A stretch of 64,000 nt of DNA. It comes from Carettochelys insculpta (lineage: Eukaryota; Chordata; Testudines; Carettochelyidae). The stretch spans positions 240,234,501 through 240,298,500 of the forward strand of contig NC_134137.1 in assembly GCF_033958435.1 (NCBI RefSeq). Direction: 5' to 3'. Below the pieces are notes generated by a model that searched no databases, was not told the DNA's origin, and saw nothing but the letters and a program-made list of their open reading frames with translations. The position numbers were made by a program, and so were the translations under genes. Within the stretch, counting starts at the first letter, position 1; each line of letters opens with the position of its first letter. Positions 1 through 12,379 of this stretch are shown here, one piece after another.

Positions 1-445
1 CAGCAGTATCTTTGCAGGTGGTAACTCAAGGTTCCATGTGGGCAGGGCAGTTCAGTAGCTCTTCAAAGTGTTCCTTCCATCTACTGAGCTGCTCATTTGG
101 GTTTGTTATCACACACCCCTCCTTATCCTGTATGCCATGACCCACCTATCTTCCATGTGATGCAATAGAGCTCTTTCATGTTTCTCTGTCCTGCAGCTTG
201 TTCAGCTTGTTCAAGGTTTTCCACAAAGTTCTTCATGTTCTGTTTTATAGCCTTTTTAACTTCTTTGTTGGCTTCTGAATACAGTCTCTGAGCTTCCACC
301 TTGGCTGCTCTTGTTTTGCTGTTGTTGACTGCTGCTTTTCTGTCCTTTTCATTCCTTCACTTTTCTCAGAGTTTCTGCTCTGATCCATTCTTGGTGACAC
401 CTTGTCCTCTTCCCCACGCTTTTATCCTGGGTTTCTTTCCAGATT
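1..445 (-). mobile_element. RTE-like LINE, inverted 5' piece of ORF2
   Basis: Read on the minus strand, this stretch gives the Lys/Glu-rich linker upstream of the reverse transcriptase in RTE-like LINE ORF2. Recognisable stretches are KAAVNNSKTRAAKVEAQ, YSEANKEVKKAIKQ and GQRNMKELY, followed by a part ending near LPPAK. Several stop codons and frameshifts break it, so it is a dead copy. It lies in the opposite orientation to the rest of the same element, which follows immediately on the plus strand, so the pair looks like one insertion with an inverted 5' end. The clade (RTE/BovB-like) is judged from motifs only. Confidence 0.65.
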
Positions 446-1395
446 GTTGTTGTTCACAATGATGTCTTGACAGAATCCTTCAGCATACAGTCGGGAGTGC
501 GACAAGGGTGCCTATTGTCACCTTTCCTGTTCTTGATCACAATGGACTGGATTATGAACAGGACAACAGATGACTATCAATGAGGCATTCAGTGGACGCT
601 TTTGAAACAACTAAAGGATATTGTTTTTGCTGATCATGTCGCTCTCCTTTCACAGCAACATGAAAACATGGAAGAAAAGATCATAACACTAGACAAAAAG
701 TGCCTCAGTGACTGGACTGAACATTAACAAGGGAAAGACAATGAGGATCAACCAGTCCAACAACACCACCATCACTCTGTGAGGGTCTGCCCTGGAAGAT
801 GTGGAGCAGCTCACCTACTTGGGGAGCATTATGGACAGAGGTGGAGGAACAGATAAGGATATCTTTGCCAGGATAGGGAAAGCAACAGCTGCATTCAAGA
901 CTCTCCATCCCATATGAAGTTCACAAATTATATCTGCGAAGACAAAACTGCGGATCTTCAACACAAATGTGAAGAGTGCTCTTGTATGGATGCGAGACAT
1001 AGTGTACTGAAAGGTCTTCATATCACAAGCTACAGACATTCATAAACAGATGCCTGAGTTACATCCTTCACATCAAATGACAAGACTTCATCACAAATGA
1101 GCTTTGGAACAGCGCAGGACAAGAACCAGTTGACACTGAAAACGAGGAGAAAGTGGAGATGGCTAGGCTACATTCTCAGAAAACCATCATCCAGCCTAAT
1201 CCGTCAAACTCTCATATGGATCCTGCAAGGAAAATGCAAAAGAGGAAGACCTCGGACAATGTGGAGAAGGTCTACTGAAATTGAAGGACCACAAATGGGG
1301 TGCTCCTGGAGCCAGCTAGAAGCTGATCCCAAGACAGGGTGAAGTGGAGGAGACTTGTAGATGACCTGTGCTCCACACGAAGTACAAGGGTTAAG
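446..1395 (+). mobile_element. RTE-like LINE, RT and C-terminal part
   Basis: The plus strand encodes, in broken frames, the later RT motifs of a non-LTR retrotransposon: VRQGCLLSPFLF near 490-530, FADHVALLS near 630-650 (the catalytic FADD changed to FADH), LTYLGSIMDRGG near 810-840, and the tail RKWRWLGYILRKPSSS followed by GKCKRGRPRTMWRRS in 1150-1290. These are typical of the palm and the C-terminal region of RTE-type ORF2. Stops and frameshifts are frequent and the catalytic site is damaged, so the copy is inactive. The 3' end is set by loss of similarity near 1395. Confidence 0.7.
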
Positions 1396-2417
1396 TTAAC
1401 AGTGAGGTCACAAATTCAATAATTCACTTACAAAAGTAGCTGGCATCTGTCACAAAATTAGCATTACTCATGGTAGCAACTACTGTGTTCACTTGTGTGA
1501 GAGAGAGAGAGAATTACAAGGCATGAGTTTAACAAGATTCTGCTGTAAAAGGCAAGAAAGTATTTTAAGGCAGTGTTATAGGGTTGCCAGGTTTGGTTGG
1601 ACCTTTTCCTGGAGGCTTCATCACATGACTGATTAATCTTTAATTCCTACAGACTCCAGAACAATACAGAAGGGTTGCCAACTGTAGAAAGGATCAGAGC
1701 TTAAAAGCAAAAATGCTCACATAAAAAGTTGGCTTCCCCCACTATTGCCAACTCTGCTATATGACCCATGCAGTGCTTAAAATGTACACTGAGGAAAAAG
1801 CAAGCATTTTAAACTAGGAAATGACAAGTGAAGGTTGAACGTTCGGCCTTAACTGCTGACCCTTTGTGCATACGTATGTAAAGTGCAGCCTTTCATTAAT
1901 CTATTGTTTCTCAAGTACATTAACATTGTACACATTCCTTTAAAGTCACTAGCATTTTTAAGGGCGTCAGGAAAAGATTCTGCTGTATCCGTGAGATACT
2001 TCTTTCACACAGACTGCCCAGGCTGTAGCCTTAGAGCAGCAGCATTTATGCTTGACTTTACGGAGAGAACACATAGCCATGTCAAAATGCTTCACTAAAC
2101 TGCTCAGTCAGATATTCAGTGAGCATGCTCAGACTTCTCAATGACTTAATTTCATGCGTTCTTTCCCCAAACCTACCAAAACATGTTTCCATCTGAAGAC
2201 AATATTATAATAGAAACTATTTTCAGTCTTAATTATAGTGGTTGCTTCCAGCAGCCGCTGTAATGGAAGTATACAGAAACCAAAACCTAAAATATTACAG
2301 CTGGGCAAAGGAAAAATTCTAATGCTGCCATGGATCTTTACTGTGTGTGACCAGCCTCTTTTGCAGATACATTCTGAATATTGCATTAAGATTTGTGTTT
2401 GGGGCCGGGGGGCAGAA
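1396..2417. other. Intergenic, no gene seen
   Basis: No exon-like open frame with family similarity was recognised. The only structured sequence is a short (GA)n microsatellite near 1498-1512. Confidence 0.5.
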
Positions 2418-2672
2418 GTGGCAGGGGTTTTATTTAAGTTTTTGCAGGAGTAGGGAACCCGCAGTATACTGACTCCATGCGGTTCATCAAGGTTAGCTAC
2501 TGGTGGGCTGCCAGATGGTTTGTTTACCTGAGTATCCACGGGCACAGCTGCTTACAGCTCCCAGTGTCTGTGGTGTGCCATTCACAGGCAACGGGAACTG
2601 CAGGAAATGGTACATGCCGGGCTATCCCTGATAAACCACACACGGCCTGTGCACTGAAATTTCCTCACCCCT
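2418..2672. mobile_element. hAT-like non-autonomous element (relic)
   Basis: The stretch begins CAGGGGTTTT and ends CACCCCTG, the short inverted ends typical of hAT elements. It contains diverged text of the kind 'AGGGAACCCGC ... GGTTTGTTTACCTG ... CAGCTCCCA', common in reptile hAT MITEs. I could not find a convincing 8-bp target duplication, so the ends are approximate; the left end may instead be at the CAGGAGTAGGG near 2445. Confidence 0.4.
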
Positions 2673-2689
2673 GAGCTAAAGCATTTGTG

Positions 2690-2845
2690 TCAAAAGACTT
2701 GCACCCCAATTTCTGCTTTTGCCTGAGACCTGCAGTGTGATCTTGAGCCCACTGTGCCCCTTTTTCTCTTACACTGTGTGCCATGCCTAACACAGTTGGG
2801 GCCCTCCTTTCAACTGGGGTCTCTAGGTGCTACTGTAACAACAGT
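2690..2845 (+). repeat. CORE-SINE/MIR-like 3' fragment
   Basis: The text CTAACACAGTTGGGGCC followed by GGTCTCTAGGTGCTACTGTAA (2790-2840) matches the shared 3' tail of an old amniote SINE, also seen near 57095. It is a heavily diverged fragment. Confidence 0.4.
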
Positions 2846-3814
2846 TATGCGTTCACTATTCTGTTCTCTGCATGTGTGGTTGCAAGACTAAGTAATGCTC
2901 ACCTTACATTATGAAGACCCCAGAGAGTGCATGTATTTCTCCTTAATGTGTGATTCTTTTTTTTTTCCTGCACCATTCCACTCATAAAGCATAGCTCAGT
3001 TTGCACCTATTGAATTTGTTAATACCTCCATTTCATGTAGAGAACTACCTCTAGCAGATACTGTTAAGGAAATCCATTTGCTGCTCATGCTTAACATGCT
3101 GAGTTCCTAGCTTTATTGCTAAACCAGCAAAGCAAACTCTGCGTGCATCATTCGGGATGATGCTTATAACCTCACTTCTCTAGGACATTTTATCCTCCTT
3201 CAAAGCAGCTAGGGCTAGGCTCAGTTCTCTCCTTGCATGGGAAACTCCCTGAAGAGAAAACCCAATATTATGCTGGAACTGGTGACTCAGGAAGTGACAC
3301 CCTTTCTTCAGAAGTGGTGCACTCCCAGCACCACAGCATGGAGGCAGGGAGCCCAGTATTGAAAGAGGTGCTATATTTAATATGAGACTTAAGAGGACCT
3401 GGACACTTGCATATACGAAGAATCCAGTTCAGTTTTTTCAGTAGATCTACCAGACTTTAGCTAAGACCGTGGTGTGCAGGGGAGTTGTACGTATAATCTG
3501 GCTTTGATGACCTAAACCACTTTCCTTTGGTTTCAGCTGGGTTTGTTCTTTGCTTCCTCTTCTAGTGCTATTGGCTCAAACATATAAATAACCCCTCTCC
3601 TGGCTTCAGTTCAGTAGCAGATTTTTGAACAAAGCAAACATCAACAAAAGCTAGTAAGGCTAGTACACAGACATATAGCTAGTATGTTATGACATTGGTT
3701 TTGGGGTGCTGTGGTCTGTTTTTATTGAAACAAGAACTAACCCTATGTCATCACTACAGGTCAATCTTTCAGGGTTCAATTTAACATGCCTATTACAGAT
3801 GCATGAAATCGAAA
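2846..3814. other. Intergenic, no gene seen
   Basis: AT-rich unique-looking sequence. No exon, RNA gene or repeat family was recognised. Confidence 0.4.
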
Positions 3815-4018
3815 TATCTAGGGTTGACAGTTGATCCTTGTATTCCTCGATATTGTGAGGAATAAGGGAAGTCGACTGGAGAGTTTCTCTTATCAGCCTC
3901 CCTCTGTGAGGACAGCCTGGTTAAGTCAATTGCAGGTAAGTCGATTCTAGCTGTGCAATTGCCATAGCTCAAATTGCATATCTACAATCGACTTTAATGT
4001 CTAGTGTAGACCTGTCCT
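3815..4018 (-). mobile_element. MITE family F copy (TCGACTT motifs)
   Basis: The stretch contains AAGTCGATTCTAGCTGTGCAATTGCCATAGC-type text and ends CTAGTGTAGACCTGTCC. The same blocks, reverse-complemented, occur at about 50235-50530, so the two are opposite-strand copies of one non-autonomous DNA transposon family. No coding capacity. Confidence 0.5.
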
Positions 4019-4350
4019 AAATCTCCATGGGTTGCATTGACTTCTACTAGAGCTACTCTGACTTGCACAAGTTGAGCATCACACTGGATTTCTGTGCACG
4101 TCCTTGCTTCCACAGCCTTTGGCTTTGAAAGAAACTTCCACAATGAGCTTTCTGCCTTGCACTGTCCATCCTCACAGCATCCTCCCCATTAAACCTGTTC
4201 CGGGCAGTTCCCTTCAGGTCACCTTATAAAAGACGCTGCCATGCGTACAAATGACAATTAAAAGGACTAATAAAAACCTTCACGTATTGTAAGTGACTAG
4301 AGAGGAGATTGCTCCCTTTCCTCAGGGAGAAGCTGGAAATGTGACACAAG

Positions 4351-5032
4351 AGCTGTGTCTACACGTGCACGCTACTTCGAAGTAGCGGCACTAACTTCGA
4401 AATAGCGCCCGTTGCGGCTACACGCGTCGGGCGCTATTTCGAAGTTAACTTCGACGTTAGGCGGTGAGACGTCGAAGTCGCTAACCTCATGAGGGGATCG
4501 GAATAGCGCCCTACTTCGACGTTCAACGTCGAAGTAGGGACCGTGTAGACGATCCGCGTCCCGCAACGTCGAAATAGCGGGATCCGCCATGGCGGCCATC
4601 AGCTGAGGGGTTGAGAGACGCTCTCTCTCCAGCCCCTGCGGGGCTCTATGGTCACCGTGGGCAGCAGCCCTTAGCCCAGGGCTTCTGGCTGCTGCTGCGG
4701 CAGCTGGGGATCCATGCTGCATGCACAGGGTCTGCAACCAGTTGTCGGCTCTGTGGCTCTTGTGTTGTTTAGTGCAACTGTGTCTGGGAGGGGCCCTTTA
4801 AGGGAGCGGCTTGCTGTTGAGTCCACCCTGTGACCCTGTCTGCAGCTGTGCCTGGCACCCTTATTTCGATGTGTGCTACTTTGGCGTGTAGACGTTCCCT
4901 CGCTGCGCCTATTTCGATGTGGTGCCGCGCAACGTCGAAGTTGAACATCGACGTTGCCAGCCCTGGAGGATGTGTAGATGTTATTCATCGAAATAGCCTA
5001 TTTCGATGTTGGCTTCACGTGTAGATGTAGCC
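4351..5032 (-). mobile_element. MITE family A copy 1 (CTTCGAAATAGCG motifs)
   Basis: A 682-bp non-autonomous DNA transposon. Its ends are inverted (AGCTGTGTCTACACGTGCAC at the left; CACGTGTAGATGTAGCC at the right) and it is flanked by the direct triplet AAG at 4348-4350 and 5033-5035. It is packed with short palindromes such as CTTCGACGTTCAACGTCGAAG and CTTCGAAATAGCGCCCG. It is very similar over most of its length to the reverse complement of 40479-41071, and it shares a block of about 70 bp or more (around ATAGAGCCCCGCAGGGGCTGG) with 18590-18660. A PIF/Harbinger origin is possible from the 3-bp duplication but is not shown. Confidence 0.75.
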
Positions 5033-5035
5033 AAG

Positions 5036-6184
5036 AGGTTTGAAAGACAGGACAGTGCAAAAAAATCTCATTGTCCCTTTAAGAAAGGGAGTAGCCAAGA
5101 AACTGCAGGGAGCAACAACCAGCAGCCAGGCAAAAACGTGCCCTGGTGTTATAGGAATGCCTGCACATCCCATCCACTAGCCTGCAAAAAAGGAACCCCC
5201 CAGAGTTCCCAAGGCCTGTGCCATCTCCAGGCCATGCAATAACACCAATGTTTCCGGGTCCCCAGGGAAATCAGTAATAAGGGTGGCATTGTTTATCTGG
5301 AAAACTACTGTTAAAAACTAAGAAACAGACAAGTGTGACCATTAACTCAGCACAGTGCAAAGCTACCTTTCCTGGGTTTCTATGTTTAGAAGGTAGCTTG
5401 TGCCTGAGGGCTACTGTATAATTGCTATGATCATGTGCTAATCTGCATTTCTGGTTTCTGCTTGTCAGCAGCTGTATGAAACTAACCTAGTTCAACCTAA
5501 CAGCATTCAGGATTTCAAGCACTAGAAAGAAGTCGCTTTTAAATGAAGCTGTAGCCTCTACAATGTTTGCAGACTTCATTAACAGGGCTAAAAATAGATG
5601 AGTAGGATTTTCCACTGTGGGATGTAGGCTTCTACATTCTAGTCTAGTAGAAAATAAACCCACAAGGCATCTATTCATAGAATCTGAATGTTTCACTTTA
5701 GTAAACGCTTGTGTGATGCTCAATTGATATTCAAACTGAGGCTTAGTAGTGACCATTTATGCATTTTCTTAACACTGACTTTATCACAAATTTCCAGCCC
5801 ATCCAGCTGTCACAGTCCTGCTGTGTTGTACAGCAGAAACAGCTCTTGCTAATCTGTGAGCATTAAGTATTGAAAAGCTGTTTTAAGATGTTTGTGTGTG
5901 TTGCAGGGATGTATGAGAATGTTATAAGATTACAAGGTTATTACAGGGAGAAAGAAAATCCAAGCTTACGACTGGTGGAAAAGTCAAGTGCCAAGTCAAT
6001 GTTTCTTCCATCTTTTGGACTTTGTTAGTAGTAAAAGCCCATTGGTTTGTCTCTGAATACCTCTTCTTGCAAGAATTTGACAACACATTCAAAACCTCTC
6101 ATCTGATCTCAGTGGAGTGTTTTGTTAAATAAAAATTGCATTTAAATTCAACATTCTAAGGTTTTGAAGTATTTCTGATGAAGA
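5036..6184. other. Intergenic, no gene seen
   Basis: Low-GC unique-looking sequence with no exon or repeat recognised. Confidence 0.4.
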
Positions 6185-6606
6185 CACCATGATTACATCT
6201 ATGTTACAGAGATCTTTCAAAAGAAACCCTTCCAAAAGATCTCTTCCGAAAGAACTTCTTTCAAAAGAGAGCATCCATACACAAAAATTGGATCAAAAGA
6301 GTGATCCGCTCTTTCAAAAGAGAGCGTTCACACAGCCCCTGCTTTTTCAAAAGAATGGGCCAGGGACTGAAAAATCGGGTGCCATGAGGACTGCTCTTTC
6401 GGGAAAAGGGCCTGCAAAGCATCTATGTGTTTTCTTTCAAAAGAAGCTTTTGCAAGGGGGCGCTCTTCTTGAAACGAGAAAGAAAGAACAATTTCGACAG
6501 GAGCACCCTATTCTTTTGATTTACTTTCAAAAGAACACTTTTTGTGTGTAGACAGCCTGCGGGATCTTTTGGAAGAGCCCCCTTCTTTCAAAAGAACCTG
6601 CTAGTG
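6185..6606 (+). mobile_element. MITE family B copy (TTTCAAAAGA motifs)
   Basis: A non-autonomous DNA transposon made of repeated TTTCAAAAGA and CTTTCGAAAG-type words, with TGTGTGTAGACAGCC and CTGCTAGTGT near its right end. The same order of blocks, reverse-complemented, occurs at 22680-23055 (for example the GGGACTGAAAAATCGGGTGCCATGAGGACTG region), so the two are copies of one family in opposite orientation. The short open frames in it are accidental. Confidence 0.65.
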
Positions 6607-6618
6607 TTATGTCAGGTA

Positions 6619-6825
6619 CTTATATGGCCCCAGTTATCACCATAGTGTCCGAGCACCTCCCTACCTTCAATGTGTTGTTTACCTCATCAACACTGTGAGG
6701 CAAGGTAGGCTAGATAGCAGAGCTTAGGAACCACGAGTCTTGTCCAGGTTGCACCAGCCAGAGAACTGAAGGTGCATCACCTGAGTCCTCAGCTACTGTT
6801 TTGGCACTGGACCATCACATGTCTT
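6619..6825 (+). repeat. MIR/CORE-SINE-like relic
   Basis: Blocks CATAGTGTCCGAGCACCTCC, CTCATCAACACTGTGAGGCA and CCTGAGTCCTCAGCTACTG, ending near CACTGGACCATC, match in order the old amniote SINE that also appears near 50725-50965. Diverged and non-coding. Confidence 0.5.
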
Positions 6826-7189
6826 TATGTTCACTTCAACAGGAAGAGGCAATATGCTTGCCCAACAGGCCTGTCCAGGGGCCTAAGGGGGTGTAAATTA
6901 CCTCCTTAATCCTCTCTCTGGGCTACCCAGATTGCCAGGAAAGAACTGCCTTTGACGCAACTAATACTGCTGTCAACATCTATAACAGGATGCAAAGGAC
7001 AACCCTCACTGTTTCACCACCCAGGGAAGAAATTGGTTTTGTCACCTCCCATTTCAGCTCAAAGTTTTAAAAAAGTCCAAGAGCAGCCATGTGTTGTGGT
7101 GCCCCATACCTCTGGGTGTTGACAGAATGCTCCTAGAAGTTTGTACCCAAGATGACTTCCCTGACTGCCCTCCCCTAAAGCCACCCCTA

Positions 7190-7462
7190 GCAAGATGCTG
7201 AACCAAACAGACTTTGGTCTAATTTGACATGGCAATTACTATGTTCCTGTCCTGTCCAAGGCTGAACACGCTTTGGTACTAAATAAGAGTTTTCTTCTAC
7301 CGTCCTCATCACTGTATAAGTATGGTTGGGATTATGTTTCCCAATGTGCCTTATTTTGCCACTATCAACATTGAATTTCATCAGCCATTCTGTTGCCTGG
7401 TCACACTGTTCTGTGAGATCTCTTTGCAGCTCTTCGCTGCCTGCTCTCAGGGGCAGTGAATT
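7190..7462 (-). mobile_element. CR1 LINE fragment, antisense
   Basis: The plus strand reads TATGGTTGGGATTATGTTTCCCAATGTGC-type text, then ATCAACATTGAATTTCATC and GAGATCTCTTTGCAGCTCTTCGC. This is the reverse complement of the CR1 ORF2 region just upstream of the RT catalytic site; the same text occurs in the larger antisense copy at 63800-63950. Only a short internal piece remains. Confidence 0.7.
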
Positions 7463-7469
7463 CTCCAGG

Positions 7470-8430
7470 CCTGTGGTATCCAAGCACCAGGAATATCTCC
7501 AGCCCAGGAGCCCACCTCCAGCTAAGTTTGAGGCTGGGTCTCTCTCCAGGCCTCACCTTCCACACACACTCCCCCTCCCCCATGCCTCCCCAGGGCATTC
7601 CCCTGACAACCTGGGTGATTTACAAGGGCCCAGGGACCCCTGCCACCACCACCAGTAGTGTGGCAGGGCTAGAGCGACATCCTGTCCACTCTCACGCTGT
7701 GCACAGCTGCCGGCATGTGCCTAGATGGGGAGGGGTGTCTGCACACGGCTCACAGCCCAAGCACTTCTTCAGCCAATGGCAACTGAAGGGGCAGTGTCTG
7801 CAGGCAGCAGTGTTCAGAGACTCCCCAGCCCCCCACCCAGGAGCTTCTGCCACCAAGGGGTGCCCCAGAATAGCACTGCCCCCCCCTTCTTCCACACTCC
7901 CTCCCACCCCCAAACTCCCTCCCAAATCCTTTTCCCCACCCCGTTTTCCATAGCCAAACTCTTTCCCAGAGCCCAAACCCTCACCCCTTCTGCACCCAAA
8001 CTCCCTCCCAGAGCCTGCCCCCTGCATCCACTCCTGCATCCCAATGTCTACCCTGTCTCCATGGCTGCCTTGGACTTAACTCTCTTGGATTGTCGTGTAT
8101 CATTTTGCACAGTTTGACTCACCCTATCTCTTATGCTAGGGGTGGACAAACTTTTTAGGTCGGGCCCCACTTTTTGTCCCTGCAATTAGAAGGGACCCCC
8201 AACCAGTCTAAGGTAATCCAAACTGACAAAAATTTTGGTTATGTTCATATGAAAAAAAAAGAACCTTTGGGTATATAAATGCGAGGACACGTACATAGAA
8301 ACAGCAATATATCAAAACATTTTTAAGGAGCTGGATGAGCCTGAGACTCGGCAGCTGATTGTGCTGTACCTCCCTTACAAAACTAGGTACCCCCACACCC
8401 CAGAGGGAGGTCTCCCCTCCCCTTTGCACA
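7470..8430 (-). repeat. hAT-type element with CCCAAACTCCCTCCC minisatellite
   Basis: From about 7870 to 8045 the sequence is an imperfect array of CCCAAACTCCCTCCC-like units. It is followed by GGGGTGGACAAACTTTTTAGG at 8140-8160, which resembles the terminal part of reptile hAT elements. Long proline-rich frames on both strands come from the repeat and are not genes. Related arrays lie near 43490-43780 and 57670-57830. Limits are approximate. Confidence 0.45.
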
Positions 8431-11400
8431 CATCTGCCCTAGACTGATCTTCATGGCTATCCCTTAAGCCTTCTACCAGGTCCTTTTGCACAGTAGCCCC
8501 AGTCTGTGGGGATTGGGCTCATTGGAAGCTGCCAAGGAACGTTTGGAGGATGTGTAGCAGGCCCAGATCTGCCTTCATCCCAATTGTGCAATGATGGGAG
8601 AGGGGAGAGAAACCAGACAGATTCCATTACTGATAAGAGGGGACACCACAGCTTTACAGAAACCTCACAAAGTCCTGACAGTGTGCTGAGCTTCTCAGGA
8701 GTCAGCTTCCTTTATGGAGGTGCTAGCAAGGCTTAATTTGTTGGGGCTCAATGCAGGCAAGGCCTGGCACAAATTAAGCAGTCACATGAGGCTTGGTCAC
8801 CTGAGTTCTTGCCATCACATATTGTTTCTGGAGAGTACTGTTCCCGGCAAGCCCGGACTTAAAAGGCTGTTCCTCTGTAACATGCAGCCACTGTGATTTA
8901 TAGGCCAGCAGTTTGTTAGACCCCAATTTTACCATCCGACTAGTAGGATTAAAGTGTGCTATTATTTTAATTAGTCATGTGCTACAAGATGCAGCATTTT
9001 TTGTGGCGCATGAAGAATTTCCTCCCTCAGTGGTGTATCTAGCCCAGGCACATACAAAAGTTGTAGTTGTTGGTGACTCCTTCCATGTGCAGCTGGGAAT
9101 TTTGTTTGGAAGCAAAACAGTAAAGGGCTGTTGAAAAGCAGCCGACCTGGCACATGGGTCTTGGATGCTAAAGATGACTCTGAGCCAATTCCCACTCACC
9201 GCAGTCAGATGCACAGTTTGCTGGGGCCAGTCACACATGCGAGGTGAACGGGCTTTCACCCTGTAACAGCAGCCACAGTGAAAATTAGCACACTGCTAGT
9301 CTTGCCAGCAGCTGAAGGTGACAATGGAGTTATGGCTCTGCTTAAATATAAAAGGGGGAATTAATGACCAGCTCTGGGTCTCAGTTTTGCTTGGGTCCCT
9401 TTTTATTACACTAAGTAAAGGAAGCTTATGGAATGGAAATGATTCCCAGCCTGTCAACCCCAGAAGTTCACAACTTATGAGTCAGACCCCAAAAGTCATG
9501 ACTCTGGCTGTAAACGCGTTAGAATTTAAAAATAAAACTATCTGGTGTTTCTTGAGCTGCCTTTCAATTGTTGAACACTTCCTGCCATTCTCTCTGTGCG
9601 CACACGTGTGTGTATGTGTGTCCCCCCCCGCCCCAGTTATCACTGGAAACACCAATTACAATCAAATTACAACAGTTTGTAAAAAAGGCTGCCTCAGCCT
9701 TCAGAACTTCCAGCTTTTCCTCAAACCAAACCTTCTAATTATTTAACACTTTCTCTCAGCCCCACATCTGCCCATCTCTCCCCCCACCCATTAATTAACT
9801 CTGCATCCCCACTCTCCCACCCACAACTTTGCACCCCGTCCGCTGCATTTTTCCCTATCGTGCACCAGTTCTGCCACCATCACTCCTACATGGACCTTTC
9901 ACGCAGAACAGCAATTAATCAAGAGCTCCACCTGACTGGCATGGAGCTGGTGTAAGAGCTTTGCTGACCTGTTCCTGGCTCCCAACAAAAGGCAGCAAGC
10001 GGTGGGTATTGCCAAAATGCACTGCACTAACGCTGTTCTCTGCTTCCTGTGGCCAATAGAGAACAGGCTTCTCCAATTCACACCAGGGACTGGGCATTGC
10101 TCCAGTTTCTCTGCAACAGAAGAAGCGCAAAGGTAGATTAAAACGACTTGCCCTTCCCCCCATCCTGAAACGTGCCCAAAGCAAAGGCACAGACTAACTG
10201 AAAGTTGGGAAATCTGTGAATTATTTACAGGTGCAAATAATTTAAACAGAGACCACATCTACCCTGCAGATGGTGGCCATCATAGTAGTGTCAGGCAGGG
10301 GAGTGAAGTTCTGAGAGCTTTGAATGCTGTTAAAAGTTCCTAAGTGTAGATACAGTTATATTGGCAAAAACTGTCCTTTTACTAATACAGCTTGTTTTGC
10401 TCAGGGATGTGGTGGAATTAGCTATGGTGGCCAAGAGCAACCTTCCTAGTAGAACTTGACCCCACACTAGAGCATTTTGCAAGTGTAGTCTGTAGGGGTA
10501 GCTATCCTGGCAAAGCACTCCTGAGGTAAACATGGCCTTGGAGGGAAAAAAATCCACTCTCCTTCCCCCACCTTAGTCACCAATGCCCTTGTTTCCTTTG
10601 TTTGTGGTTTGTTGAACAGGAAAGTTCATGGATGTGACTATTTTTATGCAGCTGTTTTTTAAAGGAGAAAGGCCACTGGCTGTACCCAAGTCTCTTAGCT
10701 GTCAGGGTTATTCCAACTTTGGATGCTATTTGCCAAAGCAATTGATCAATTTTCCTTCAGTTACTGGTTCATAAATGAGACTCAGGTTTTGTCCAAGGCA
10801 TTTTTAGTAAAAGTCGAGGCAAAAAAGAAAAATTAATGGGCCCCATGGCCTGCCCATGACTAAAACTATCTGTGACAAAATGGGGATCTGAGGGCCCCCA
10901 TACTATCTGAAGCAGGGCAGTTGCAATTCAGTTAGGAGAAGTGGGGTGCCCTGCCACCTGTGGCACCTGAAAGCTCCCAGGTTTTCCTTCCACCTGCAGT
11001 TCCAGGGGCCTGTAGTGGCCAGGAGCTTGGGGGGTTCCCTCACCTCCCACGGTGACTGGGAGCTATGGTGGCCCCCATGCCCACAGCAGCTTTAGGGACC
11101 TGCAGGCAGTGGAGAGATCATGCAGCTCTCAGCCACCACAGGCTGAAGTCATAAAGGATGCTGGAAGTCACGGACTCCATGCCTTCCCCAGCCTCTGTGA
11201 CTAAATCAAAGCCTTAATCATAAAAGAGGCAGCATCCATTCAGAAACACTTTACGATGGTATGGAGAGATATGGCCCATGATAAAAAACCAAAACTGATG
11301 CCAGAAAGAGGGTGGGGGTAGCTGAGGAAATGTATCTTTGTATGTATCTATTTGAAAATAATGTGCCATTTCTCTTGGTCTCCATGATTTCCATACTAGC

Positions 11401-12379
11401 TGTTTGCATCCAGGTCTATGCCCTCTGTTAACATTGCCACTGTCACACCCCTGAGCCCCATCACAGTGATTCAGATCCTCCTTCCCCAGGGACAGGCCAA
11501 ATCTGTCTTTCACTTCATGCCGCAAAAGGCTCCAGCTGCTGGCTTTGAGCCCACTCACCAGCCTTTTCTTAGCATGGATTTTCCTTTTCCATAGTCTCAT
11601 GCATGGCCCTCTGCCCATCTGATAGTCTGAAGGGGAGCTGCCTAGACCTGTTCAGTGATTTCCCGTGTCTTATCATCATCACCACATACATTCGTCCACA
11701 ACGTTTTGACTGATATGAGTAAACCCACCATTTCTATCAATTGCTTGTCATGGACTCTCCTCACCACTGGGCTTCTGATAAATGCCCCATTTGGCTCAAA
11801 GGAGCATTTCTATTATATGAAGATAGGTTTAAAAATCTTTTTTCCCCATGTTAAAAAAAATTGTTTCACTGAGAAACTCTAGCACCACCGTGCGTTGGCA
11901 TGGGGGGCTTGATATATGGCATGGGCGGGGTGTGCCCTGGTGACAGGTGTCCTGATATGTCTGAGAAAAAAAATGCCCAAGGATGGTCAAGTTGTAAGCC
12001 TTACCTTGAAAAATCACTTTGTACATTGTCAGCAGAGACTTGTTCAAATCTGGCAGCTAAATTCTTCAAAGATTCCTTGTGCACTGAGAAAGCTCAGCGC
12101 AGGATAAACAGGATTTTCTCTCTGGTTGTTACTTCTACCTGTTTTAGTGCCAGGCTTCAGAAATTAAAGCATAAACAAAGGAGGGACAGGAGCTGGGACG
12201 GTGGAGAAGCAGATGACGTCAGGAGCTCATGTTTTGGGAGATGGAGGAGCTGGTAAACAGGGTTGGATAAGTGTAGGGTAATACAAGCAGGAGTTAGTGT
12301 GAGAGAGTAGCTAGGGCTAGAGAAGTAGACAGGTATAAGAGGACACTAGGACAGCACAATAAAAGAACAAAGTGAGCCA
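8431..12379. other. Intergenic, no gene seen
   Basis: No exon was recognised. The part near 10255-10530 has GTGTAGATACAGTTATATTGG and CAAGTGTAGTCTGTAGGGGTAGC and may be a decayed DNA-transposon fragment. A C-run with GT-rich text lies near 9600-9635. Confidence 0.4.

Noticed and set aside
7692..8117. Proline- or glycine-rich frames
   Set aside because: Translation of a CCCAAACTCCCTCCC minisatellite; frames exist on both strands.
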